Below, piece after piece: positions 13,001 through 21,600 of a stretch of 64,000 bases of DNA (position 1 is its first letter; the number at the start of each line of letters is the position of its first letter). The DNA is taken from assembly GCA_004764695.1 (NCBI GenBank), contig SMSO01000004.1, positions 895,501-959,500 on the forward strand, in the 5' to 3' direction. This DNA is from Schizochytrium sp. TIO01 (taxonomy: Eukaryota > Sar > Bigyra > Thraustochytrida > Thraustochytriidae). The notes below the pieces were generated by a model that ran no database searches, was not told the origin of the DNA, and saw only the letters and a program-made list of their open reading frames with translations. The translations under genes were made by a program, and so were the position numbers.

Positions 13001-14082
13001 GATAAACCCACTTCCTGCGGCAACGCCTGAGACCTCCCTGGTTGAAATAAGCCTTTACTTGAAGCATCAACACCATCATGAACGCGAGAAGCTTTCGGGG
13101 CACCAACATAGAAGTTATCCGAGCTCTGTACCCTCCCGATATTGCTTTCATTGCCAGGAAGAAAAGAAGATTGATTCATGCTACCAGAGCGGTCAAAATT
13201 GTAGTCGTAATTGGGACCACTGCTGTTATCTTGTGGAGGGATCCCAGCTCCATTAAACTCGGATCGCTGCGGAAAAGACCGCGGGCGCTCTCCTGGACGG
13301 TGCTGGATATACTCTCCAGAGTGCTGTAGCGTGCCTTGCTCGAAGTTCTCTGGTAGGGGTAGTAACGAGTCCAGCTGTGAACGGCGCGAGGTTTCCTCAG
13401 CGCTCCACCGATACGGCAGCCTTGAATCTGCCGCTCGGAACGCAGCACCCATAAGATCGGATGATGAAGAAGCTGCGTAATGGGACCCAGAACTCCAAGC
13501 AGACGATGGAGACTTCAGTTGCCCATGTGAGGAGGATGGTGATTGTGATTGAGTTTGAGAAGACTCCAGCGAAGGTAGCATTGACGCCGACACGAAGTCT
13601 GTTGGATCACTTCCCATAGATCCTTGACGCCCAAACTTATCATTGCAATCGCTTGAAGTTGAAGATGGCGGTCCTGATGTCGTCGGCTCTAGCGGTGGTA
13701 ATAGCGAACCCCCAAAGGTATCATCATCTTCTCCTTGAAGGTCATTGTCACCGAATTCTTCGTTCTTGAAGCCCTCAGTTTTCGAATCTAGATTATTGAA
13801 AGCTTTCTTCTTTGCTTCCTCACCCTTTGGAACCTCGGTCTTCAACTTTTCACTGTTGGGCTTTCCGCTGCCAGGCTTCTCGCCTTCGGGTTTCACGGGA
13901 ATCTCCCCGTTATCCCTGTCCTCTTGACTGCCCTGCGTCTCAGTCTCATGCCCGATCTCGCTTGGGAGGCCCTCGTGCGGGCCTCCAAGGCCACGCTCTA
14001 CGTCTTGAGTAGCCTCATATCGGTCACCGTTGACGCTATCCTTGTCGCTACCGCCGCCGACAGTGTCGCCACTGCTCGCCAT
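10024..14082 (-). CDS. Ankyrin-repeat TRP-like cation channel
   Basis: A 1352-residue protein starting at an ATG at 14082. The first ~450 residues are Ser/Gly/Glu-rich and probably disordered. Ankyrin repeats occupy about residues 465-610, with recognisable GLSALHIAS, GQTPLHTAT, GSTPLQWAT and GNTALHLAT units. A six-helix channel domain follows: S1 ~814-841, S2 ~859-887, S3 ~912-934, S4 ~947-969 (few charges, so not a classical voltage sensor), S5 ~989-1010, pore helix ~1027-1044, S6 ~1054-1085. A Ser-rich tail holds a predicted coiled coil at about 1250-1285. Ankyrins before a six-helix pore are the TRPA/TRPV-type layout. The likely role is a non-selective cation channel at a membrane; stimulus and ion preference are unknown. 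It diverges from the J-domain gene across ~575 bases. Confidence 0.8.
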   Translation of the reverse strand: MASSGDTVGGGSDKDSVNGDRYEATQDVERGLGGPHEGLPSEIGHETETQGSQEDRDNGEIPVKPEGEKPGSGKPNSEKLKTEVPKGEEAKKKAFNNLDSKTEGFKNEEFGDNDLQGEDDDTFGGSLLPPLEPTTSGPPSSTSSDCNDKFGRQGSMGSDPTDFVSASMLPSLESSQTQSQSPSSSHGQLKSPSSAWSSGSHYAASSSSDLMGAAFRAADSRLPYRWSAEETSRRSQLDSLLPLPENFEQGTLQHSGEYIQHRPGERPRSFPQRSEFNGAGIPPQDNSSGPNYDYNFDRSGSMNQSSFLPGNESNIGRVQSSDNFYVGAPKASRVHDGVDASSKGLFQPGRSQALPQEVGLSHGGDVQAASGTDESDDTEAESDSEHRMKNGGDAKPMRLSRSLSGYDTREDRLLVRLGSLVEGSEAAFYKLMSASRSGDAKQVRKSLELLSPESASQLNPMKDTASYGLSALHIASAVEVCRLLVEHGVDVDIRGLNGQTPLHTATHNDNLDIIRYLLDAGAEVDARTTYNGSTPLQWATAADNKRVVKALIRAGANVCFQNFSGNTALHLATSVEVAKYLVSKGARLDVSNNEGRLPLEEAASRATSDEEHRVALYLLELSRRRFRSQSNASRAEDSDQEQDGASSIYGSAESGRGTTYGSISSKSSIGSDSSSPESPDLAAKLRKRMIQQSARDKWLVLKRAFLTGRYTNPQNVERMQSGETLTDVISSRSSSFYEAFFNVIVIERPSLALKVLDQQRNFLHWENNARVYSYNISLLGSIPHSSFALKEMVFSNNADLISHRVVQFVLNARWTLFTREVVFFEFIIHVIFTSLIAYSVFTTYRVFPYHSLGIVWTNPSAHNVLAASNIVAHLALFVLNMRYIYIHIVQAQLAEVLGSDLPRWRAILHCKLRNEAFYILPHVSVFISQVLRAIPYQSTEGRSGPDAELITADVLCAVILPHMFYRGLGYGEGFESIGVPMATIRKMISRNTVYFMVLFTLITGFSLSMAILFKDEEDGHEYGSVGMAWINLFMFIFNLDVTTLNEDQIFWRKWFAFLVLSVYMVLVSLVVVNLLVAVMTNTYEEINQNSQAAWMMQKARLVLFYEHYELALNSILFSRTAAQIAEREGRYLPPGESNQYVREMADQTVEVELPRTYIEELASVRYHFATKLHWIRSKLFGLYLRFRGRKETFTWPKVQKRSGVRRSSSGGYYEPVQKEFGAALNEKSELQLITSFQAPRSSLDIFTHQSEQEQEKSLRKDIEQLTLSVKELILNNRRLEREIMLLRARSQSQPLVHGLARSSSSMPFPPHEVGPADGLMKSASTSRDLPLPRRSRSPRQRVMFHPYHSQHS

Positions 14083-14657
14083 TCTCGCGAGCTCCGCGCA
14101 AACACGAGATCGAGGAATGAGCGATTGAGTTATCTCTTCAAAGTTTTTTTAGGGGCGTGACGGGATCAATCACTTTAGACTGCGCAACTCATTTTGCATT
14201 GCACAACGCACTTTCAAAGTCCCGTTCTTTTCGTGTCAATCGTTCTTTTCGTTCGAAAGTGAACTCCAGCTCAACGGATAGCCAGTTAGTCGCAGGAACT
14301 AGATAGCATGGAGAGGCTTGGGAGCGCGTCTGCAGCAGTTGATTGCAGGCAGCATAAACATCAGGAAAACGCGGAACTCGACAAGCAGGACAATATAAGA
14401 TACTTCCCAAGCTCTTGAGATTGGAGATTGCAGTGTAGTCTGTAAGACAGAAGATATCGAGACATTTATTGGGGGAGCGGGGTTGTGACATAAGTAGATT
14501 TTGTTTGTCACTCACTTTGAGGTTTCCACCAGTGAGGTTTGGACTATAAACACCGCCAAGAGACCTCGCTAGCGTCTTAAGTGATGGAAGCTTGACTTTG
14601 GACCCTTAAAATCAAAATCGTGGTTTTAGAGGCAATCCTGTATGAAAGCTCGCTACC
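14083..14657. promoter_or_regulatory. Shared divergent intergenic region
   Basis: Separates the channel (-) from the J-domain/FN3 gene (+). A TATAAA at 14545-14550 lies 108 bases before the plus-strand ATG and could be its TATA element. Short open frames here on the minus strand are unsupported. Confidence 0.35.
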
Positions 14658-16049
14658 ATGGCTACACAAGTCGCCGAGGTACTCAACTCGAGCCGTGCTC
14701 TGGCTATGAAAGGGGATATGCACGAGGCAGTAGCTATTTTGTTAAGAAAACGGCACGAGCTTCAGCAGCAGCAACAATCTGATTCAGTACAGGGCATAGA
14801 CCGCCGCAATGAAGCCGTCTCAAGTTCTTTAGGAAGCAGTAAACCAGGGTCCAAGGCACTACTCAGTGCTATTGAAGTTATTAACAGCCGTGTTCAACCT
14901 TTACTGAATGACCTTCGGGCAAATGCCTGTGCTGCGCTAGGGGTAGGGGCCGATACACAGGCTGCAGAAGCCAAAAAGGCATATCGAAAGCTGGCGCTTC
15001 GTTTCCACCCGGATAAAAGTGAGGGCACTACAGACTTATTTCATTGCATTCAGGAAGCATTTGAGCGCTTCCAGAGTGGTGGGCCCTTAGTCACCCCACA
15101 ACAGCCTCAAACTTCAAGTAGCTCTAGTTTTTCAGAGAGATTTAGAGGCCGGCAACGGCAGTCCCAGTCCGGGGGGAATGGGCGTCGCCAACGAGGTGCG
15201 GGCTCAGCAGCAGGATCTGGGGCCTCTTCAACAGCCTCGAATGGAGTTGGAAGCTCAGGTCCATTGCAGACACCTAAAAACCTTCGCATGATAGATCACA
15301 GCTCTGCTTCGGTAACAGTATGCTGGGACCCCCCTCCTGGAGCTACACCTTCACAAGTTTCTTGCTACGAGCTTCAGTTTAAAGAGGGTGACGATCGTGA
15401 TTGGCAAACAGCCAGCAACAGCTTGTCACGAACTAGCTGTCAAAAGCATAACCTTAAGCCTGCAACAACCTATAAATTTCGCATTCGTGCTTTGTCCTCG
15501 CAGACTGGGGAGTGGAGCCCATTCTCTGGCTCTGTCACTGCATCTACTATGGCTGCTGTTCCTCCTCGACCAAGAATTATCAGTGTCACCGCAAAAACAA
15601 ATCTTGGCACGGTACACGTTGTGTGGGAATCAGGGGTTTCAGCAGGTGGAGGACCATCAAAATATGTATTTGAGTTTCGTCCCAAAAAACCTTTCAGTCC
15701 TTGGATCGAAGTTGAGCCAGCCAACGAGTATGAAGCCGCTTCATGCACACGGATATTAAGGGATCTTAGTTTTACTAGGCCTTATCAGTTTAGAGTTAGA
15801 GCTCAAAACCAGGTTGGAACCGGTCCTTGGAGTGTCACAGCTTCCTATGATCCACCCGTCAATAGCTTAAAAACGCGCTCAGCCCGCAAAGTGGATATTT
15901 TGCGTGTAAAGCCTCTTCCCAATGTGAATGCGCGTTCTAAGACTTCTATGTATAATAATAAATTCAATAAAACCAAGGGCCATACTCCGCACACTACTTG
16001 GTCAACATGGGATGATTTATTCCAACCAGAAAATGATGAACCATTCTGA
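14658..16049 (+). CDS. J-domain protein with two fibronectin type III domains
   Basis: 463 residues; the ATG is in a strong context (ACCATGG). A short N-terminal helical part is followed by a J domain at about residues 85-145, with the essential HPD motif at 117-119 inside LRFHPDK. J domains recruit and stimulate Hsp70. A Ser/Gly/Gln-rich linker (about 150-200) leads to two fibronectin type III domains, about 203-297 and 298-400, each with the usual W and the Y-x-F/R-x-R strand (YKFRIRA, YQFRVRA). The tail is basic and ends acidic. There is no Gly/Phe region or zinc finger, so this is a class C J protein. No signal peptide is seen, so FN3 here probably acts as an intracellular binding module. 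The next gene converges on it with a 164-base gap. The J + FN3 pairing is unusual. Confidence 0.85.
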   Translation: MATQVAEVLNSSRALAMKGDMHEAVAILLRKRHELQQQQQSDSVQGIDRRNEAVSSSLGSSKPGSKALLSAIEVINSRVQPLLNDLRANACAALGVGADTQAAEAKKAYRKLALRFHPDKSEGTTDLFHCIQEAFERFQSGGPLVTPQQPQTSSSSSFSERFRGRQRQSQSGGNGRRQRGAGSAAGSGASSTASNGVGSSGPLQTPKNLRMIDHSSASVTVCWDPPPGATPSQVSCYELQFKEGDDRDWQTASNSLSRTSCQKHNLKPATTYKFRIRALSSQTGEWSPFSGSVTASTMAAVPPRPRIISVTAKTNLGTVHVVWESGVSAGGGPSKYVFEFRPKKPFSPWIEVEPANEYEAASCTRILRDLSFTRPYQFRVRAQNQVGTGPWSVTASYDPPVNSLKTRSARKVDILRVKPLPNVNARSKTSMYNNKFNKTKGHTPHTTWSTWDDLFQPENDEPF

Positions 16050-16213
16050 ATGAAACAGCAAGAAAGAGTAGTCATGCAAACCTACTGTACAAGCGAACAA
16101 ACTAAATCGAAACTAAAACTTAAATGATAATAAATGTTTCAGATAAAACCAGCAGAAGTGACCCCAATATGAAGTAGACTCGAAAACGATGATGCTTTTG
16201 CAACCGAGGTTCA

Positions 16214-17449
16214 TCAAAGTTTAGTAAATTCAACCTTATTTAAGAAGGCATCAACCCGTGCCTCAAGGTTATGATTTACGTGAGCCTCCAAATCAGAAAC
16301 CAACTGCCGTGGAAGCCGCGAAAATCCGCACTCTGCACCTAAGAGCGCACCTATCAATGCCCCAGTACCAACGTTTTCACCACCACGGTTTGCGTTAGCC
16401 CAAACTGCCCGTTCAAAAGCCTTGGATGGACTGGTGCTCCCTGCGTCCTTCTTCATATTTACATCTTTATCGTTAGTCATGCCGTATTTATAAACCATAA
16501 CTAATACTGATGGCAGACTTTGAGAAATATAGCAAGCTGTCATAGGATCTGCACGAGATCTTGTTGCCGCATGAGCAACATCGATTCCTAAGCTTTTACC
16601 GATTGAAACAGCAGCATCTCGTGCAGGAATTCCTTTGGTAACATCTCGAAGAGCTGTGGCATAAAGTTGTGCCATTTGCGAGGACACCTTGGAGTCACGT
16701 GTAATACTGACCATTTCAGATGCCAATCGTGATGCATCTGAGTCGTCTGCTGGAGAAAGTGCCACAGGAATTGTTGTGACAAGTGCATCGCAGGTATCGA
16801 CATTATGACCATCATTATCTGGACACTTGTCCGGCGGATTTCCTTTTGCCCACTTTGCAAAGAACATACGATGACATGTTCCACAGTATGTGTCATTGTG
16901 AGAATCTGGAGTGGTCATGAAGTCAATATAATCCTTTGTGAGAGCCTCTCGATCAAACTTGCCATTGCTATCAGTAAGAACATCAACAGTACGCATCATC
17001 AGACTGCCCTCGAGGGTATTTTCTCCTGCCTTAAGAAGATTATGATAGTGGTGGTCTGCACCGGGTGCCCAATACTTTTTCTTGCCATGGAAAATAACAC
17101 TCCCAATTATATCGCCGTGATAGCCACCGCGACCTCCACCTCCTGTGTCTGATTTGCTCATGATCGAGCCTGGCAAATGGTCAACAGGTTTGGTATAATG
17201 TGTCAAGAGCCCGCCGTACACGTCCCGTACCTGCATAGCGCCTCCATAGAACCAATGCGTCGGTGCTGCTGCTGCGTCCATGATCAAGGCGCCGTAGATT
17301 GCCCCTTTGACAAAGTCTCGTTTGTTCATCGAGCTTGCCATTGTACTGTCCTGCACGATTTTCAAATCCGCTTTGCCACACGTAGAATCTCTTTCCGTGT
17401 CTTCTAATAGCCTGGGATCTTTCGCTGGCTTGCCCGCCACAAGACCCAT
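16214..17449 (-). CDS. ADP-ribosylglycohydrolase-like protein
   Basis: 411 residues from an ATG at 17449; an internal ATG at residue ~37 (MASSMNKRDF) is an alternative start just before the conserved domain. The domain begins GAIYGALIMDAAAAPTHW and ends with NRGGENVGTGALIGALLGA, the layout of the DraG/ARH family (Pfam ADP_ribosyl_GH), which removes ADP-ribose from proteins or small molecules using two metal ions. In classical members the second motif is GGDTDT; here it is GGENVG, so two of the usual metal-binding Asp positions are Glu and Val. It therefore belongs to a divergent branch and may have altered or no classical hydrolase activity. The protein also starts MGLVAG, which could allow N-myristoylation. 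Confidence 0.8.
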   Translation of the reverse strand: MGLVAGKPAKDPRLLEDTERDSTCGKADLKIVQDSTMASSMNKRDFVKGAIYGALIMDAAAAPTHWFYGGAMQVRDVYGGLLTHYTKPVDHLPGSIMSKSDTGGGGRGGYHGDIIGSVIFHGKKKYWAPGADHHYHNLLKAGENTLEGSLMMRTVDVLTDSNGKFDREALTKDYIDFMTTPDSHNDTYCGTCHRMFFAKWAKGNPPDKCPDNDGHNVDTCDALVTTIPVALSPADDSDASRLASEMVSITRDSKVSSQMAQLYATALRDVTKGIPARDAAVSIGKSLGIDVAHAATRSRADPMTACYISQSLPSVLVMVYKYGMTNDKDVNMKKDAGSTSPSKAFERAVWANANRGGENVGTGALIGALLGAECGFSRLPRQLVSDLEAHVNHNLEARVDAFLNKVEFTKL

Positions 17450-17604
17450 GCGTGAGCAAAAGAAACCAGCCCCGATTCAACTTGGTCTAATTTTAAGTGG
17501 AGTAAATCCCTTCAGTCAACTCTGCTGCCGCTTCTTCGTGCACACAGCGCTGTCGTTGTGGCTTTGATCAAGATGACCTCTTAAAGATCTTGCTTTCAGC
17601 CCTA

Positions 17605-17833
17605 TCAGTTTACAACGGAGTTCTTCGTAATTCCTCTTGTTCTGGGTGCGGTGAGTTTTCTCAACCAGGACTCCACACCGACCTCATCGATCTTGCCAAC
17701 GAAACGCTGGACCCCTGCACTGTTTCAATTTTTGCTTTGTCTTCTCAATCAAGTGCTCTACACGACGTTGGCGGCGGGCTTGTGTATTTAGATCTAAAGT
17801 AGGATGCTCGTCTATTGCCAACAGAGCGTCCAT
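17605..17833 (-). pseudogene. Possible small gene with a one-base frameshift
   Basis: From an ATG at 17833 the minus strand reads a charged, helical peptide (QARRQRRVEHLIEKTKQKL) and stops at 17684. Just before that stop another frame continues with protein-like sequence (VGKIDEVGVESWLRKLTAPR) to a stop at 17605-17607. Removing one base from the four-C run at 17712-17715 would join the two into a 75-residue basic protein. It may be a real small gene with a sequencing error, a pseudogene, or chance. No family is recognised. The TTTC microsatellite lies just upstream. Confidence 0.3.
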
Positions 17834-17887
17834 CGCAGAGATTTTTGATCTTCTGAATGGAATACTAAATTTGTGATTGTTGTAAGC

Positions 17888-17914
17888 ATCTCTTTCTCTC
17901 TTTCTTTCTTTCTC

Positions 17915-18009
<95 letters not shown>

Positions 18010-18010
18010 C
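17888..18010. repeat. (CTTT)n microsatellite
   Basis: About 120 bases of CTTT repeats, slightly imperfect at the left end. On the minus strand it reads as a Lys-Glu-Arg-Lys repeat inside a 181-codon open frame (17684-18229), but the repeat is better explained as non-coding. Confidence 0.95.
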
Positions 18011-18611
18011 CCTGAGTTCCGCACAGCAAACAATTTGAGCAGCGGCAGGCGATGGATTGGCCACATAGTGGGGATCTATGCAATGTCTCTTTGAGGTGGC
18101 TGGACTTGGGAATATTTCGTGTGGATGGTATAGTAGTACTTTTTTTAAATTGATGACGATTCTAATCATATGCTTTGGAGATGCATAGGTTCTTTTCATT
18201 AGAACCGCCCAACTCATCCCGCAACACATGAGGGCCCTCCTGTACCTTGTCTCCGAAAAATGTTGTTGGGCCGCAGAGTTGATTGAAATTATCAGTATGA
18301 ATATCGTGCACGCTTGGGAGTTGAAAATTATCTCAAAACACTCAAAATTGAAGTTTATCTGAAGTTCTCCTATTTATGTAATGGATCAGAGAGGGGAGAT
18401 ACCCTAAAATCAGGACCGGTCGGCGCTCTCCTCATAATATACCTCAGGGGATATCGCACCACCCCAGAGTACAAGGCTAAGGAAAGGGCAGAGCTCGAAA
18501 ACTTACTGGTCACATTGAATTTCTATGTTTCATCAAAGTATGAAAGTAAAATCGTGTGTTATTTTCTTCTTTATTATCCCAGTTCTAAATGTGGCTTTAA
18601 AAAAGCTCAAA
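18011..18611. other. Intergenic stretch after the WD40 gene
   Basis: No supported gene. A plus-strand frame at 18314-18652 overlaps the 3' end of the WD40 gene and has no recognisable feature. The region probably contains the 3' end signals of the minus-strand WD40 gene. Confidence 0.4.
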
Positions 18612-21600
18612 TCAGTCTGTCCCTTCAAAAACAATGCAAACAGAACCCCTAAGAAGTACCCGAGCGGTTCCATAGTCTTGGGCGGGCCCTTGCGCAGAAA
18701 ATGGGTATGGTCCTGCTGTTTTGAAAGAGTCTGTATGTAAGATAAATGTTTGTTTCGCGTCACGATCGATTAAAGTCATTACGCCATAATTATCGTTGAC
18801 CCGCGCGACCTCACGCAAGTTTGGCCTAGGAAGCTTTATTTCATGAAGCAAGTCTAAATGCACAGCATCCAGAGCTTGAAGTAGATTATCTTCGGTAATT
18901 AAATATAACCTGTCTCCACTCTGTGCCATTGAGGTTATTAAATTGTCGAGATTTGCTGTGGAAACTACCGTGGCTGTCTTCACATCCCAACGTCGCAACG
19001 TTAGATCTCTCGAAGCGGTGTAGGCAAACTGACCGCATGTAGATAATGTAGCAGAAACACAGGACTTCGTATGCCCAAGAAATGAAAGCTCTCGCCTCCG
19101 CTCAGGATCTTCCACAATAAATTCATGTGAGTCATTCACTACACGAACTCCTTCAATATCGACCGCAAGATACTTAGAAGAAGCATCCATTCGCAACTCT
19201 GCAAGGCACATTCGATCCTTCCAAACTCGCACACGGCCGATTGAATCACCACTAGCCCAAATCTCTGTAGAGGCCTGGTTTGACAATGCAGAAATTGTTG
19301 CTCCAGGATGAGCTAATACTGGATGAACTTTTCCAAAATTCTGGCCTTGGAGAAAAAGTACTTGACCTTGTGCATCGCCTAGTAGACCAGGTGCAACACA
19401 GGTAATCTCAGCATCAAAAGCTTCTAGCTGTGCGCAACGAAGAGTGCCCTCGTGTACACCAAAAATCGGAAGATGCATGTTACTTGGGCATACACCTATA
19501 CATATGAACGAATACCGATCAACAAAAGTACAACCAGTTCGCCTGGAAGGTGCATCTTCATCCTGGACTCGCTTGCTCAAATCAGCCAACACCTGATGTT
19601 CTAGTTGCATCCCGCTCAGTGCACCGACAAATACAACCACCAAGCTCCCCTTTTCAACTACTTCCTCTTCTTGGGTATCTGATTCATTTATTTTACCATC
19701 TTCCTCCATGAGATGGTCCAATTTACGACCAACTATTGCAAGATCTCCGCGTACAGAGACGGCCATAGATTCAATTGCTAGAGTATTTTGAAGAGCGTGC
19801 GGTGGCCCACAAGGTTCTCCTGATACAGTATCAAATACTACCGCCAGACTTGGCTTCTGAGATACAATTGCAATTTTGGATGCATCAGAGCTAAAATTAC
19901 AGGCAACGATCGTACCTGGGCAAACGGTGCCGATGCATCGTTGTGAAAGGAGGTTCATGTCCATGCCTGTTGCACAGTCACCACCAACCCGAATAAGCTC
20001 GCCCCGTGCATTGAACTGACGGGGAACATTATGTGTAATTCCAAGAACAGCCTTTCGACCCTCTCGCCGTGCGTTTTCAACGAGGGAGGTTCCGAATGTT
20101 ATGGTTTCATCTAGCTTTAAATCCATAAACGAATGTTTAAGAACAGAGAGATGCACCTGAACCTCATCTACAGGCTCCGCTGTGATCCATGTTTTTTCTA
20201 ACCGCTCTTCAGGAATTGGGTTAGCAGAGACAGAGTCCGCGTAACATTCCCGCTTATTCTGGTCTAAAAGGCGAACAATCTCACAATCATCAGCAAATTG
20301 CACAGTATCAGGAGGCCACCTCCATTGAATGCCGCTTGGGGTTAGAGATTGGCGAACCTGAGCGTACCGTGAGTCGTAGAAACTCATGACTCCATCTGCA
20401 CGCGCGACGACGAAACGATATGAGTCTGAACCAGTCTTTGATGGGCTAAAGGCAAGACATTGAATACTACTGGGGGGACTTCCATCGCCACAACGCAAAC
20501 GCACGAGCTCATCTTCTAGCTTGCTTTCTATTGAACGAACAGATACTGATCCCATGTTTGTCCCAATTGCCAATACATCTCCATCATGAGAGAATGAGAC
20601 ACATGTGCAGACTGCATCGGGGCGATCATCCAGTCTTATTTCATTGATAAGCTGGAAGTCCGAGTCCCAGAGGCACACAGTTGTGTCCTGTTCTCCTATC
20701 GTTGCCCATAGATTATTTCTTCCGAAGCACACAACCCGCACCTTAGTATGGGCCGAAGCAACCTGCTCAGATTCCTTCAGAAGCTTCAATACACGGTGTC
20801 CATCGCCAACAAGACCACGTCGACAAATTGAGTCAATTCTTACCTTAAAATTGTCGAAGATATGCTTCAGATCACCTTGGGCAGACCAAACTCGAATCAC
20901 CGATTTTTCGCTAACTGACACAAAATCACGCAAAAGTTTCACGCCTACACCGTCATGTGCCTTCGCTTCAATCAGAATAAGCCTTGCCTCGTCTGAGTCT
21001 AAGCGCCACAATGATCCTTTCTGGTCTCCGCACCAGTCCCCCCAGATACAAGTAACTTTACAGCTGTGTTCGATGGCAACTCTTTCATACTCACGCCCAT
21101 GTGCATGGTGAATCCAGAGTAGACCAGTTTCCTTGTCAAGTTCTGCTAGGCTTACATTACAGGAACCGTGTGCTTTCAATGTGCTTATGGTACTTTTTTG
21201 AGCAATCAAAGGAAACCTAGCTAGTGGCGTAGGCCCATGCCTAAAATCTAACTCTTCATTAGAAAGCTGCGGTTTTTCAAGACGCCATGTTGTAGCCATG
21301 TTACGCGCACAAACTGCCGTAATAAGACCTGAAGGATTAATGTCAATTTGCGAAACACCTTCCAAACGAACAAAAAAACAAACTTTACAATCTGACCCGT
21401 CTTCGGAGATTTGCCATACCATTGCACGCATTGTATCACACGCAGCAAGCCACCATAGACCGGGGGCACTACAAGGGCAGGAGCGCAAGGAAACTACTTG
21501 TGCAAGCATTTGTAAGTACCTAACATGGTAATTGCGACTTTTTGCAAGTACAATCATATCGGATGCAGCATATGCTAAAAGTCCTTGACTACCTAGACTT

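Noticed and set aside
17684-18229. 181-codon minus-strand frame with Lys-Glu-Arg repeats
   Set aside because: The long middle is a CTTT microsatellite and the N-terminal part looks random; only the last ~50 codons may be real and are listed separately.
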